Below, one piece after another: positions 24,544-36,100 of a stretch of 64,000 bases of DNA. A program made the translations under genes and the position numbers. Below the pieces are notes generated by a model. It was not told the DNA's origin. It made no database searches and saw only the letters and a program-made list of their open reading frames with translations. Origin of the DNA: Paramacrobiotus metropolitanus. Taxonomy: Eukaryota; Tardigrada; Eutardigrada; Parachela; Macrobiotidae. The stretch spans positions 558,001 to 622,000 of the forward strand of contig NW_026570324.1 in the NCBI RefSeq assembly GCF_019649055.1, written 5' to 3'. Numbering within the stretch: position 1 is the first letter of the stretch; each line of letters begins with the position of its first letter.

Positions 24544-25114
24544 TCCGGTTAAAAATTGCTCTAATTTGTATTCCTTAAATAAACTACAACTTATAAATGG
24601 GACAGGCCCGTTGCTCTGTGTAAGCGATGCGCGATGCGTAACGGGCGCAAACGCTCACAGATATAATTATCATGAATTTTACAACAACAACAAAAATTAA
24701 TATTAGTACTAAACTGTTAAACATTATTATTTGTGGCGCATAGCCGCGTATTACGGGCAACCTCACAAAACTAACTAAAGAAAATTCATTTGTTCACATT
24801 ACACATACAATCATTCCATGGTATGTGTAACTTGTGTTTACGATAGCGCGCGATACAGTGCGGCAGCAATCAGATTTCTCTGTGTTCCGCGCGTAGATCG
24901 AAGCAACGCCGACAGATAGCAAAATTTCCTGTTGCAAGGCGATACCATCATCACTTGCCGTTTTCTCTGTTGCAGTGCAGGTTCTGTAAACTTGGTGTTT
25001 TTATTGGTCTGGTTTGCCTTTAGTTATTGTGTATGTACAAAACCGCACTGATTTTCGCAATCTGTACAGTATTATCCGTATCACGTCCAGAATAAACACT
25101 GGCTTGGAATCAAA
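24452..25114. other. 3' region of gene A and upstream region of gene B
   Basis: AATAAA at 24578-24583 lies 127 bp after the gene A stop and is the likely poly(A) signal. The rest shows no gene. The segment at about 24850-24985 repeats the upstream region of gene A. Confidence 0.5.
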
Positions 25115-27392
25115 ATGCGCTTTTTGTTCAAAACCGAGAACGTTTACAGGTGGAATGCAGTAGACGTTGTGCGAGACGACGGTTTTGGCCTCGAATACGG
25201 AACGGTCATAAACATTGCTCAAGATGGCCTCATTATCGACTTCGACTGCCCCGGTCGACGTGCCCATTTTGTGGAGTACGGGAAGGTCTTCGAAAGCCAG
25301 AGATGGAACGGCTATTACGACGAAGACGACGCGCCAGACCCATATTCGCCGGTGGATATTGCATTGAAGTCCCTTAAAACGTTTATTGAAGTGTTAGCGC
25401 GAACATCGACCAGTCAGCCATGGACTTGGTATCCGGCTGTTTCTGTACTCTGACTATCTGTTCCAGTCGAAATACGTTTTCATTGAGGTGCAGTGTGACT
25501 CAGTCGTCTGCAGAGAACTGGTGGATCCTCAGGCAGTCCGCACTGCGCCGTCGCCAGACGATTTAAACGAGCGCATCATTAGTGCGGGTCATTTCAACGT
25601 ACAAAGGTATTCGCTGCCGGAAACCATTGACAATCATTGCCTTTCGCTTCCTCTATGGAATCTTTGGATGAACAATCTCACCACGTGGCCGTGGAGTATT
25701 TATCCTTGCTACTTAATACCTGGGGCGCTGGTAGCCTGGAGTGGGTTCAGATCGAGGAGCTTCCAGATGCACGATCTGGTCAGTGGCGCAGTGAATTAAT
25801 GCACCAACGCTTTTGCAAAAATTGGATCTCAAATTAGCAGTCAGGTGTTTCATTAACGTTATAGATATAGCAGTACTGATTACTGAGTATTGTAGTAAGC
25901 ACTAAGCACTCGTAGTATTGAACGTTATTTGGCACGACAGGTAGTCGCTTTGGAAAACGCAAGAGAAGAAATGGAAAGCCGCTTTGCCCGCGGGTGGACT
26001 TTTGGCGAATCTGGCTGGATTTCACCCAAGGACGCCGACGGGCGCAAAACCGACGAAACCAACACGAAATCCAATCCCGACGATTCAGATGAGTTCTTGT
26101 CAGTGTTGCCGGTAGAAATTCTTGAAAACATTCTTCAATATGTGGACAGTTATGATCAAGTGAAATACCGCCGTGTATGCGCGCTGTGGAATACGGTACT
26201 AACCCAGACGTCAAACTTTCGAGAACTTCGAGTCTCCTTTTTGCCATCGTATATGAATAGCGATATCTTTTTCAATCCTGATACACATCGAAGTCTCATG
26301 GTCGGCAGAACTCTTCAGTACTGCGTGAGCACAATCACCGAACGAGTCATCATTACCAACGCGATAGAAGGGAAAAGCTGTGACGATATGAAAGACTGTC
26401 TCGGGCTCATAAGCGTTTTATCCCATCGGCAAGGGCAGCCGCCGGTGAACCGGTTTACGGTGTGTGAAGGCCGATAGCTCCGCCTTCATGATTGGCCATT
26501 CGCCATTGTGTTTTGCTGTTCTGGGGATTTCCATCCCACACATTGCTGCTGTTTTGACGGACCTACAGCACAGCTGCGCTGGCTGTAGGATCCGATCTCA
26601 TTAGTCTGGTTTTGCTGCGCCACGGTGCGCGAGTTAGATTTCGGCATTAAAGCCTCAATCCGGGTTCGCCGCTGTTTCGCCGTCGAAGGTACGTGGGCGC
26701 CCATAAGGCCCCACGTAACAGGTGATCTTCAATCGATTGGCTTGGGAAATTCCGTGTAATGTAAACGTAATGCTACATTCGGTTGCCCAAGCTTGTTCGT
26801 CCGCGGCACCGGTGATTGAGGTTCTGCGTTTTACGAATTGCAAATATCTGATGATTTTGACGTACCTGTGCGAGGAGCAAACTTTTTCCGGTGTGCTCAG
26901 TTTAAATGCCACTTTCTCCGACATCGCACTATGGGATTTGATGGAGGCCAGTTTACCAATGATGGGTCCCAGCCTAACGGTTCTCTCGGAATGGATTCAG
27001 GAGTCTGTTGACGATGAGTCTGACAAGTGGAGTCGTGAGGCTATAGTACAAGTACAAGTACGTACTGTATTTGCGTAGTTGCTAAAGCGCCTCAGTTTAA
27101 AGTTTAAACTGATGCAACGCAATACGCAGTTCGTGCGTTACGAGTATTTATTTTAATAAAAATAATAAGTTTTCCGAACCCCTGAGTTGCATGTTGACAG
27201 ATGTTGACCATCTGCCAGAGTGATGATCCACGGGAAGATGTTCACTACAAACTCACTAACTGGGATGCCGATGCTTTGCGCTGCCTGGACGTGTGCAAGC
27301 TGACTAAGCTAACACTCTACGCTTTGAACCGTTTAATGATTAAGGTCAAACATGAGTCAAATGACGCTGTCGAAGGAGCGGAGGAAATCTGA
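25115..27392 (+). pseudogene. F-box gene B, broken by a frameshift and a solo LTR
   Basis: Tandem paralogue of gene A. Exon 1 starts at ATG 25115 (FKTENVYRWNAVDVVRDDG) and shares the module YGTVINIAQDGLIIDFDCPG. After TSQPWTWYPA, a net loss of 2 nt near 25436-25442 (compared with gene A) leads to a stop at 25451-25453. The homologous frame resumes downstream (from about 25444) and runs to a GTCAGT donor at about 25779. Exon 2 (from 25941) holds the F-box (LPVEILENILQYVDSYDQ, then YRRVCALWNTVL). It is cut at 26462 by a 258-bp LTR-like insertion and continues at 26725 with IFNRLAWEIPCN, ending at about 27051. Exon 3 is 27201-27392 and ends AVEGAEEI, without the MITE-derived tail of gene A. Excision of the LTR would keep the frame; the upstream frameshift is a separate lesion. 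Confidence 0.85.
26463..26720 (-). mobile_element. solo LTR-like element inside exon 2 of F-box gene B
   Basis: A 258-bp insert beginning TGTGAAGGCC and ending ACGTAACA on plus, so it starts TG and ends CA. It is flanked by an exact 4-bp target duplication GGTG (26459-26462 and 26721-26724). Its reverse complement aligns along its length with the 244-bp terminal repeats of the element at 33038-34350 (shared: GGGGCC-TATGGGCGCC, GCACCGTGGCGCAGCA, GGTCCGTCAAAACAGC, GGAAATCCCCAGAA). Gene A has no insert at this position, so its paralogous exon is an empty site. No internal region is present, as expected of a solo LTR. Confidence 0.85.
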
Positions 27393-28209
27393 TGGCCGTA
27401 TGGGACACCCGAGGGGCTAAACGTTACTGATGTTAACGGTTAAAAGGCTCATTCTGTACTCCGTGTTACTCGTACGTGTACAACTATTGTACTTCGACTC
27501 CTTGGCCGTAATAACTGCGCTAATTTATAATTCTTTAGTAAAACGAACTGCTTCGGGATTTTTGAACATTTGGTTATTTTAACTAACCACGACGAAAAAT
27601 TGGTGACACACTAGCGAGATTGCGGGAACATCGTTAGCAAACTATAAATTGTGTCCGTCTTACCAACATGCGTTAATACACCTACAAACCTTAATTGTAG
27701 TACAGTATTGTACTTATCCTAAAATTCGTCAACTTACATGCTTAACTAGCTTACTAACTTATGTACTTCACTTTTGTGCATGGTGTGTTATGACATTTAA
27801 ATTTGGAGCCAAATGATATTATTCTTGTACATTGGCGTTAACACCGTATGTGCACGCAATATCCGACTGGGCAATACAATTCATAAAAGGTATTGACCGA
27901 TTTTTTGCACATGTGTCAGCTTGAATGAAATTTAAAATTTTTGATACAAGTGCTTTAAAATTTGTGAAATGCCGGAACCGTGGTTTGGTGCCAAAACAAT
28001 CTTCAATAATTTTATGTGGAGTTTTATCAAAATATGACGAGATTGTAATGCGACTTCCGGTGCGTTTGTTTAAATATAAACCTTTGGAAACTTTTTTCCT
28101 GATTCCACCCTCTCAGTGGCTCTCACAATCAGCAACCGGATGTTGCGCACGTACAGCTTTCACATCAAGTATACAAGTTCATGGACCATAATATACCGAC
28201 ATGTACTTA
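27393..28209. other. non-coding spacer
   Basis: The 3' flank of F-box gene B followed by AT-rich DNA. The 88-codon frame at 27925-28191 has no recognisable feature. Confidence 0.5.
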
Positions 28210-28429
28210 CAAATACATGAAATAATATTTATTACGACTGTAATCAAAAACTGTAATGGAGTAATACGTTAGTACATGAAAATTAATAATTACAAATACG
28301 ATTGTACAAAATTTAATACGATTTTGTATTAATACGACTTTACGAATAATACGATTGTAATAATACGATTGAAATAATATTTATTACGACTGTACATGGA
28401 GTAATACGTTAGTACATGAAAATTAATAA
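28210..28429 (+). repeat. AATACGA-rich tandem and direct repeats
   Basis: The block ATAATATTTATTACGACTGTA...GGAGTAATACGTTAGTACATG occurs at about 28222-28282 and again at about 28373-28420. Between them lie many AATACGATT / AATACGACT units. Similar units continue on the far side of the MITE at 29395-29460, so the MITE landed inside this repeat. Confidence 0.75.
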
Positions 28430-29346
28430 GGGGCCATCCATAAATTACGTAACGCCAAAATTCACGGTTTTGAATACTTCCCTCCCCCTGTGTCACTAAT
28501 GCTAACAAAACTGAGATCCCCTCCCCTAAGCGTTACGTAATAAAATCAAAACCCGTCCATTAATTGGCTAGACCTTTAATAAGTATCGTTGTACAAGTAC
28601 AAACTTAGTACCAAAACAGAACGTCATTATAACAGAAAAACTTCCTCTATGCTATCCTGATAGGGAAGCGTACCCATTACACAAATCGCGTTTCCCCGTT
28701 GTATTTGCATAGATATTCGCTGCTTAAAAAACTCTTCCGCTCGCTTCTGGCCAGTGGAAGTCGCTATACCCTTTCCAACCTTCTCCACTAGCTTTGTTGT
28801 TCCGTCTCCCAAAGGTCCGTAGATTTCGAAGGCAGCGGCAACAAAATCGTATCTTGGTTGCAGCCAAGCGTGTTTCGAAAGTTTCTTCCTTTCCGCGAGT
28901 TCGGCTGCTGCGCCGGCGTTCACGGAGATGCGGTCGATTTACGAGGCCGCCAGCGTGTCCACGCAGGTAACATCCACGGCCAGCGGCTTTCCGCGTGCCC
29001 ACGGTATAAGCGTGATCACATCCGGCCTTTTTTTGTCTTTCACGGACAGACCTTTTGGTTCCATTCTAGAAGGAAAGCCTGCTGACTTCAGACCTCGGGC
29101 AAATTCTGCGCTGATTCCGTCGTGTCGTGGTAGTCTTCCGGCGGACCGCTTACAGCGAAGTCCATGCCGGCCTAGCTCGTCGACCAACCCTCCACAAACG
29201 CACACGTGTGGGATAAACCCGTCCATAAGCTATACCATTCAAACGTAACAAAATTTTTAAAGCCCCCATCCCCTATGTCATAAATCGTAACGTTTCAAAG
29301 ACTCCCCCATCCCCCTACTTGCGTTACGTAATTTATGGATGGCCCC
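28430..29346. mobile_element. MITE with 26-bp perfect terminal inverted repeats and TAA target duplication
   Basis: The left end starts GGGGCCATCCATAAATTACG and the right end, reverse complemented, is the same for 26 bp. The 3-bp TAA at 28427-28429 is repeated at 29347-29349. A 3-bp T(A/T)A duplication together with G/C-rich termini fits PIF/Harbinger-type elements. The element encodes nothing of its own. Without its nested insert it would be about 250 bp. Confidence 0.85.
28561..29214 (-). pseudogene. 5'-truncated RLE-type retrotransposon nested in the MITE
   Basis: Minus-strand coding remnant of the polyprotein C-terminus. It has a zinc-binding motif of the CVCG...GRHGLRC type, then LPRHDGISAEF, KSAGFPSRMEPKGLS, then the restriction-like endonuclease core KKRPDVITLIPWARG...AVDVTCVDT. 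After one frame change near 28920 come AAAFEIYGPLGDGT, EFFKQRISMQIQRGNA and an end SIEEVFLL. It is bounded by exact 12-bp direct repeats AAACCCGTCCAT at 28549-28560 and 29215-29226, a plausible target duplication. The 3' tail is shared with the copy at 4545-4832. The order of insertion is clear: MITE first, retroelement second. Confidence 0.85.
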
Positions 29347-29349
29347 TAA

Positions 29350-30111
29350 TTACATGTACAAATTAATACAAGCCCGTTTAAATAACGATTGTACAATTTA
29401 ATACGATTTTAATACGACTTTACGAATGATACGATTGTAATACGATTACGAATTTACGATTGTTAGGGTACATTACAGAAAGCCGAAAGATACAGGTAAT
29501 GCGTTGCATAAAATCATAGATTCAGGATCAGATTCAGGATCATTTGATCATATTTGTTGAGCGAAGCTCGCCTTGTGCGTATTGAGAAATAAAATATCAT
29601 AAATTCAGGATATGTACGAGTAGTCGTGATCACAGATATCTCAGGGCGGCTGCTTCATGTTGCCAGCATGGTGCGGTAGAAGGCACGAAAGTTCTCCGTT
29701 TATCCGTTGTCTTCGCTTTTCAGTTAGTCACTTACATTAGGGTTGTTTTTGTTCTTTATGCAAGGGGGTTCGTTAAATTCCACCATTCGAAGTTATTACT
29801 TATCACCGTGTAACGTGTTACGTTGAGTCGTTGACGTTGACTATAATTTTTGCTTAAGCCAGTTCCCATATAATCTTCTCTGAAGTTTACGCTGTTTTCG
29901 ACCACTTTTCGGGACCCCGTTATTTTCGACGATATCGCAGGTCTTCGCGTTCTCGTTATTGCTTGGATCGGTTCATTAGTAATCCGCACAACATGCAGCG
30001 TAATTGATAGCTCGTTGCGGACTGATGATATTGAGCAAATGAATTGCAGTGCGGAGTACTCGCACAGACTCCCAGTATTACAGTATCTTGCGAGAGTTGG
30101 AGTGTTCAGCC
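29350..30111. other. upstream region of PRDM copy P1
   Basis: Remainder of the AATACGA repeat to about 29465, then no gene. The ~110 bp before the P1 start resemble upstream DNA of other copies (GCGGA-TG, a run of purines, CAGCACT-type end). No TATA element is convincing. Confidence 0.4.
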
Positions 30112-33100
30112 ATGCCTGCTCCGCAGCGCTGTCAGCCCTTGGAGCAGATCTGTAAGTTTTGCGTATCGCTGTGAAGGTATTTTCAGTTTCTATCAGCCCA
30201 TGCGGAGTACTTCTTCGAGTCTCCATAAAGCTGTAGCAGTGTAGCTGCAAAGAAATCTTCACACACATGGGTCGTTGCGTAATAGTTTTGTGCGACCTGC
30301 TAATTATCTGCAAAAATCAGATGTTTTTACTTTGCTGCGCTTTCAGTTTGCGGACAGTGCCAGAAATGGACGGATCTTCCCTGTTTGTCGCACGCGCAAC
30401 GCGTACGGGACGCCAGCGTGTTGCCTTATTCGGTGGCCAGTCTTCCGCACATTCTGTATTTGGATGTACCTCAACATGGCCAGGCTGGTAAGGATGCCAA
30501 CGAAAATGATTAAATAGGAACTGCTGTTGCTGTCTATACAATAATTATAATTGCTTTTCTGATTTAATTCTGTAACTGAGTAATTTTTTCATATTTTATT
30601 CTTGTTTTCTTTCTTATAATTTTTCTTATTGAAGTGGCGTTTTCTGAAATATTTCTAGGGTTTTTTTTCCAAAATTTTGATTTTTAAAACTTCTGTGGAA
30701 AATAAAGCAAAAGAAGGGAACGCAGAAAATAATCCATTTTATGTTTAACAGGATAAGTACTCGCAATCTATTGTAAGCAAAACTCAATAAACATGTCTTC
30801 TCTGCAAAGTTGCAAACTGCTAAAGTATTTATTTATATATCACTCAAAATTATCGTATGTTCCAAGCATACCATTGTTTTAATTTAAATGATTAAATAGT
30901 GTTTAAAAGAATACTTTTTAATGTTCTTTTTCTATATATCAAAATTTCAAAAAAACTTTTCTGTGCGAAATTGTGAAAAATTTTGTATTCTTATATTTTG
31001 ACAGACAAGGCGGTTTTTGCCAAAGAAGCAGTTCTGCCTCTGACAGTTTTCGGCCCGTTAATCGGTGTGCGCAGTAAAAAGGAGCCAGCGGATGTTGCCT
31101 TCGCCTGCGGAAATGCAACGAGAAAGGGATTGCATTATTTCCATCTGGAATCCGATGAGACGACCAACTGGATGAAATACGTCCGATTTGCACAATCTCC
31201 GGAGGAGCAAAATTTAGCTGCGTACGAAGTACGGAAAATAATTAGCAAATTACTATAATAATTAAAGCTTTGGTGAATTATCGGCGAATCACGAGGACGG
31301 ATTGGGAAAAGCAGATGGTGCTGCCTTTTTCTTTTGCTTCGTAGACATTTCAACTCTTGACGTTTTCTGATTACCATTGCACTTTCAACGAAATTTTATT
31401 AGTTTTATTCAGTATTTTTAATTCGCAAATTTGATCGCATTGGTTTTATTCTTAAATTTTCTTTAATTTAAATTTTCTTTAAATATAACGCTTCAATTAA
31501 AGATTGAAGAGCCTATCGTTAGAATCGGATTTCAGAATTGAAAATTCTGAAAAATAACAAAACGATGTGATAATAAAATTCTGAAATATCAAAATTACTA
31601 TCCAGAATATTTCTGATGATTTTCTCTTTGTTGGCCTAGTAAAGCATAATTTAGAAAAAAACATTTTCTGCCTCATATCTGTAGTTGAGTTTTCGAAGTA
31701 CAACAAATTTTCCAATATACTCGTATTTTTGATGATACCACTTCGTGTAAGCACTTCCGTATTTGAATTATAAAAATTATTGCGCCTCAAAACTCATTAT
31801 TTTGGCCTGATTACCGGGAAAACACGTCGCAGAATGAAGGAATTTCACTGGAAAAATAATTGTATTAGGTACACGAAGCGTCTCCATTACTCCCCGCTCC
31901 CGCCGTTTCCCCGACGCGAACGCATGTGATATTTGTTTCAACGAAAACGATCCAGCCGGGCGATGAACTGAAGGTGGCCTACTCCCTGGTTTATTCCCAG
32001 GCATACGGTGGTCCCGATGCTCCCAAGGCCCAACCTACAAGGAAGAATCACGCGGCAGCTAGTCAGACTGTTGAACACGATAATCCGAACGCTTCTTCCA
32101 CTGGGAAGGGCCTCGTTAGACCAGAGATCAATCCCAGCGTCGAGCCGAACGCTCCGACCGACACCATCATCCCACCGCGTCCGGTGACGACCGTCAAACG
32201 TCTGCGTTTCACCTATAAGCGCAATACACCGCGGCCGAAACCGGTCCCGAACGGTGCATCCGTGAAAGATAAGGAAAATGATACCGGTCAGGTGGCCATA
32301 GAGGCGAGGCCGAAAAAGCGCCGAAAACTCACGGACGATTCCATGGAGATGCCCAGTTTCTTGCTGCCCAATTTCTTGCCGCCTGATGAAGAGGATCCCG
32401 TTGTGAATATGCCGGCGAATGCGGAGGTTAGTGCGTATGGAATCGCTGCTGTCGCAGTGCCGGACGTTGCGGTTGAACCGGAAGTTGCCGTTGGTGTGGG
32501 GGATTTTTATGATGCCGGGAACGATAGCTTAGGTAAAAAACCGGACATTTTTTCTTTTCCAAAATCTCCAACCAGACGTTGGATGTGGAGAGATAACTCA
32601 GATAAGATGGCGGAATTGCATAAATACAGTGTACGCTCACAATCTTGGGCATCCTGACTAGGGTACATAGCCCAGGGCATAGCCTAGGGTGCATCCTGAC
32701 TAGGGCCGGTACATAGCCCTAAATCCGGTATATAGCGCTTAATCTGTACTTTAAGTACACATCCACGGGATCCTGAGCTGTTGCGGCCCTTCCAGACACT
32801 TTTTGCATTGTTTTACAACATTCTGTGGCCAGATAATTTGTGTACATAGGCGTGAACTGTGTTTGCGCGCGCAACTTCCGGTTGCCGAGTTCTGAGGGTT
32901 GTGAATGAGGATCTCATTATTTACCAGTCTTTTTCAAATTTTCTCCATAACTGCACATACACAACTACACATAAAAAATTTTGAAATTTTGAAAAAAATT
33001 GGTGGAGCTCAAATCCGTATGAAAACAATATTCATAGTATAACGCGGGGCCATATGGGCGCCACGCGTATCCTCGACAGCGAACAGCGTGAACCCGGATG

Positions 33101-36100
33101 AGGCTTTATTGCCGAATCTAATGCGCACCGTGGCGCAGCAACACCAAAACTAATGAGGAAGGATCCTGCAGCCAGTGCAACTGTGCTGCAGGTCCGTCAA
33201 AACAGCGCAGCAATGTGCGGGGTGGAAATCCCCAGAAACAGCGAATAGCTACTCAGGAGGGCGGGGCGTCCCGCCCTTACACCCCTTTTGCAGGCATCGC
33301 TACGTCCTCGGAGCGAAATCTCCCAGGATTCGGAGGATCCGCACCCCCGCCGGTTCGGCTCATGTTGGGTTCCGGGTCAGTTCGGTCCGGTTCGGGCGGT
33401 TAATCCGGTCGGCTCGGTTCCAGTTTGGTCGGCTCAAATCCGGTTCGGCTCAGGTTGGGTTCCGGGTCAGGTCGGCTCCGGTTCGGTCCGAGTCAACCGT
33501 CTGGGTCAACGCACTGTCGCGCCAGATCCAGGGTCCAACCCGGAAACGGGTGAATTCCGTAGTTTCTTCAGCAAGGGAAAGGTCACGTTCTGGGGAAATT
33601 TGGGCAGGGGTTTGGGGTCTATGTGGCCCGTGACCCCTGCAAAAAAACAAAGCACGCAAATCCGCGGTGAAATCCACTGCTCCGTCCGGGGGGATGTCGC
33701 CGTCTCAGGAAGTTCGGGCAGTGTTTTGGTGGGGGAATTCTTCGGCGTGGTGCTGGTGGTCGATCCGTGCCGTTGGGATCGGAGTTGGTGCTGCTGTTGG
33801 CGGTGTATTCGTTCTGGTTTCCCGCTGGTCCGGGTCGCGTTCGCCGTCGGCATCGCAGGAGGCAATTCTCGCTCCACGGCATCGCAGGAGGCGTTTCTCG
33901 CTCCGCGGCATCTCCGTCCAGTTTGGGAGGCATCCGTCGCGGGGAGGCGTCCATCTCCGTCAGTTGGGAGAGGAATCCATCACGTTCCGCGGGAATGGGG
34001 GGCATTTGTAGCTCCACACATGGGGGTTAAATTGGCTCAAATAATCAGAGGAGCCGTGCGCGCGGGCAGCGCGCACGGCCTGGCTCGAAACCGCGATCTG
34101 CGACCATATAACGCGGGGCCATATGGGCGCCACGCGTATCCTCGACAGCGAACAGCGTGAACCCGGATGAGGCTTTATTGCCGAATCTAATGCGCACCGT
34201 GGCGCAGCAACACCAAAACTAATGAGGAAGGATCCTGCAGCCAGTGCAACTGTGCTGCAGGTCCGTCAAAACAGCGCAGCAATGTGCGGGGTGGAAATCC
34301 CCAGAAACAGCGAATAGCTACTCAGGAGGGCGGGGCGTCCCGCCCTTACAATAGTTATGTGGTTTTACAAGTAAATTTGAAGAAAATTGGTTAATATTGA
34401 GATCTGAAGCACCTGAAGAATTTTAACCTATCTGAGATTTTGCTACTCTCATATTTTGCCAACCGGAAGTGGAATGCGCATCCACATGCATTTCGCGCCT
34501 GTGTATACAAATCATTTGGCTACAGAAGGTTACAAAGCATTGCAAAACGTGGCTGAATCTGCGCAAAAGCGGTTAGTTTGTTAGCCTGTACATCAGTCCG
34601 TTATTTCGTTTTTCAGGGGGAGAAACATCAACGTCTGAACCCAGAGTGACAGTTCCACAAGATGATAATGGTGAATCGACCCAACCGACGGAACCCGTCG
34701 AGCAGAAACGTGTCGCCGATGTGTCTGAGGTACTGATAAAACAAATGGACAGTCTGAAATCGAAAGCCCATCTTAAACTCCGGAACAGCGGAGTGTGTTT
34801 GGTGTGCGGCAAACACATGAAGAATCTGCCGGAGCATCTGGAGAACATGCACACCGACGCGGATGTTCAAGCGGTGGATGATGCGTGCTTCATCTGCCAC
34901 AGGAAGTTCAAAAATCGCTCGTCGCTGACTCATCATTTCAATATTGTAAGCACATACGTAAAAACAAAATAAAATCATCAACAGATAAATGAATTAAATA
35001 CAAAATAAAAAAATTTGTGTAAATTACGTGGTATCTGTTCGTTGGTTAAAATGGCGAACATTGGCAGGTTCACCGCGTAGTGACGACCGTGCCCGATGAA
35101 GCCAGTCAAGCGGCCGCTCTGGAATTTATGCGCCGAACGGGATTCTTGAATTACTGTTGCTCCAAATGCCGGCAAACGTTTCCCAGTAAAAAGCTGCTGG
35201 ATTTGCACAGCTTTAAGCATAATAAGGACCACACGGATCAGCATCAGCGCCGGTGCTCCGAATGCCCGTTCGAAGCGGCGAAATTCGCCGATCTCGTCAA
35301 GCACACCTCCAAGCACGCTTTATCACGCAAGCTCCAGCGATTTCCCTGCTTGCTGTGCGGTGCCGAAATTGGCAACTCCATCCGCGAGCACATGGAAATC
35401 CACCACCCGGAAGCCTTTAAACTGATCAAGGAAGCCTGGAAATTCCAGTGTCCGGAGTGTCGGCAGACGTTTCCTGGGAATACCAATCTCAACAACCATG
35501 TGTCCATTCAGCACAAAGGCTGGCAGTGTGTGTACTGCGGGCAGCGTGGCGCCCGGGGGTGGCTGGTCTTCGACCAGCACGTCCGGACCCATAAGATCGA
35601 GAAATCGTTTCCCTGTCTGGTTTGTGATAAATCGTTCAAGAAATACCATCGACTATGCATTCATCTCCGAGATTCTCATCAAACCGAGTCCGTGCAGCAT
35701 CCGGACATGGTGGCGGTGGCGGACACCGCGGCATCGGCGCTTCCTCCCGTGATGGTGGAACGCGCCATCGAGCACATGCGTGACACGCAGCAATTCTCCT
35801 GCTATTGCTGGAAATGTAAGCAGTCTTTTGCGAGCTTTGAGCTGCTCGATCTGCACGCATTCCGGTATTTGGATTCTGAGGACCCGCAAGACGATCCGCG
35901 TCGGGAGTGTCCCGCCTGCCCGTTCCACGCGGCGAGTTTTGCGGAGTTGGTGCAGCACACCTCGCAGCATCGTCTGCGCAAGCTCGACCGGCGGCCGTGT
36001 CTGATTTGCGGGACGAGTGTGAAACATGTGCGCGCGCATATCCAGCAACATCATCCCGACGTGATGCAGCGCATCACGGAGACCTTCGAGCACCCGTGTC

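Noticed and set aside
25425-25475. A tiny intron (GTATCC...TTCCAG) explaining the break in F-box gene B exon 1
   Set aside because: Removing it does not restore the frame of the downstream homologous sequence, and gene A has no intron here. A 2-nt loss explains the alignment.
28627-29226. Minus-strand endonuclease frame as the MITE's own gene
   Set aside because: It matches the retroelement C-terminus at 51500-52084, is 5' truncated, and has its own 12-bp flanking repeats. It is an insertion, not cargo.
33288-34160. 290-codon plus-strand frame and several overlapping 110-130-codon frames on both strands
   Set aside because: They lie inside the GC-rich, stop-poor centre of the TRIM-like element, cross into its right terminal repeat, and show only low-complexity, repeat-derived peptides.
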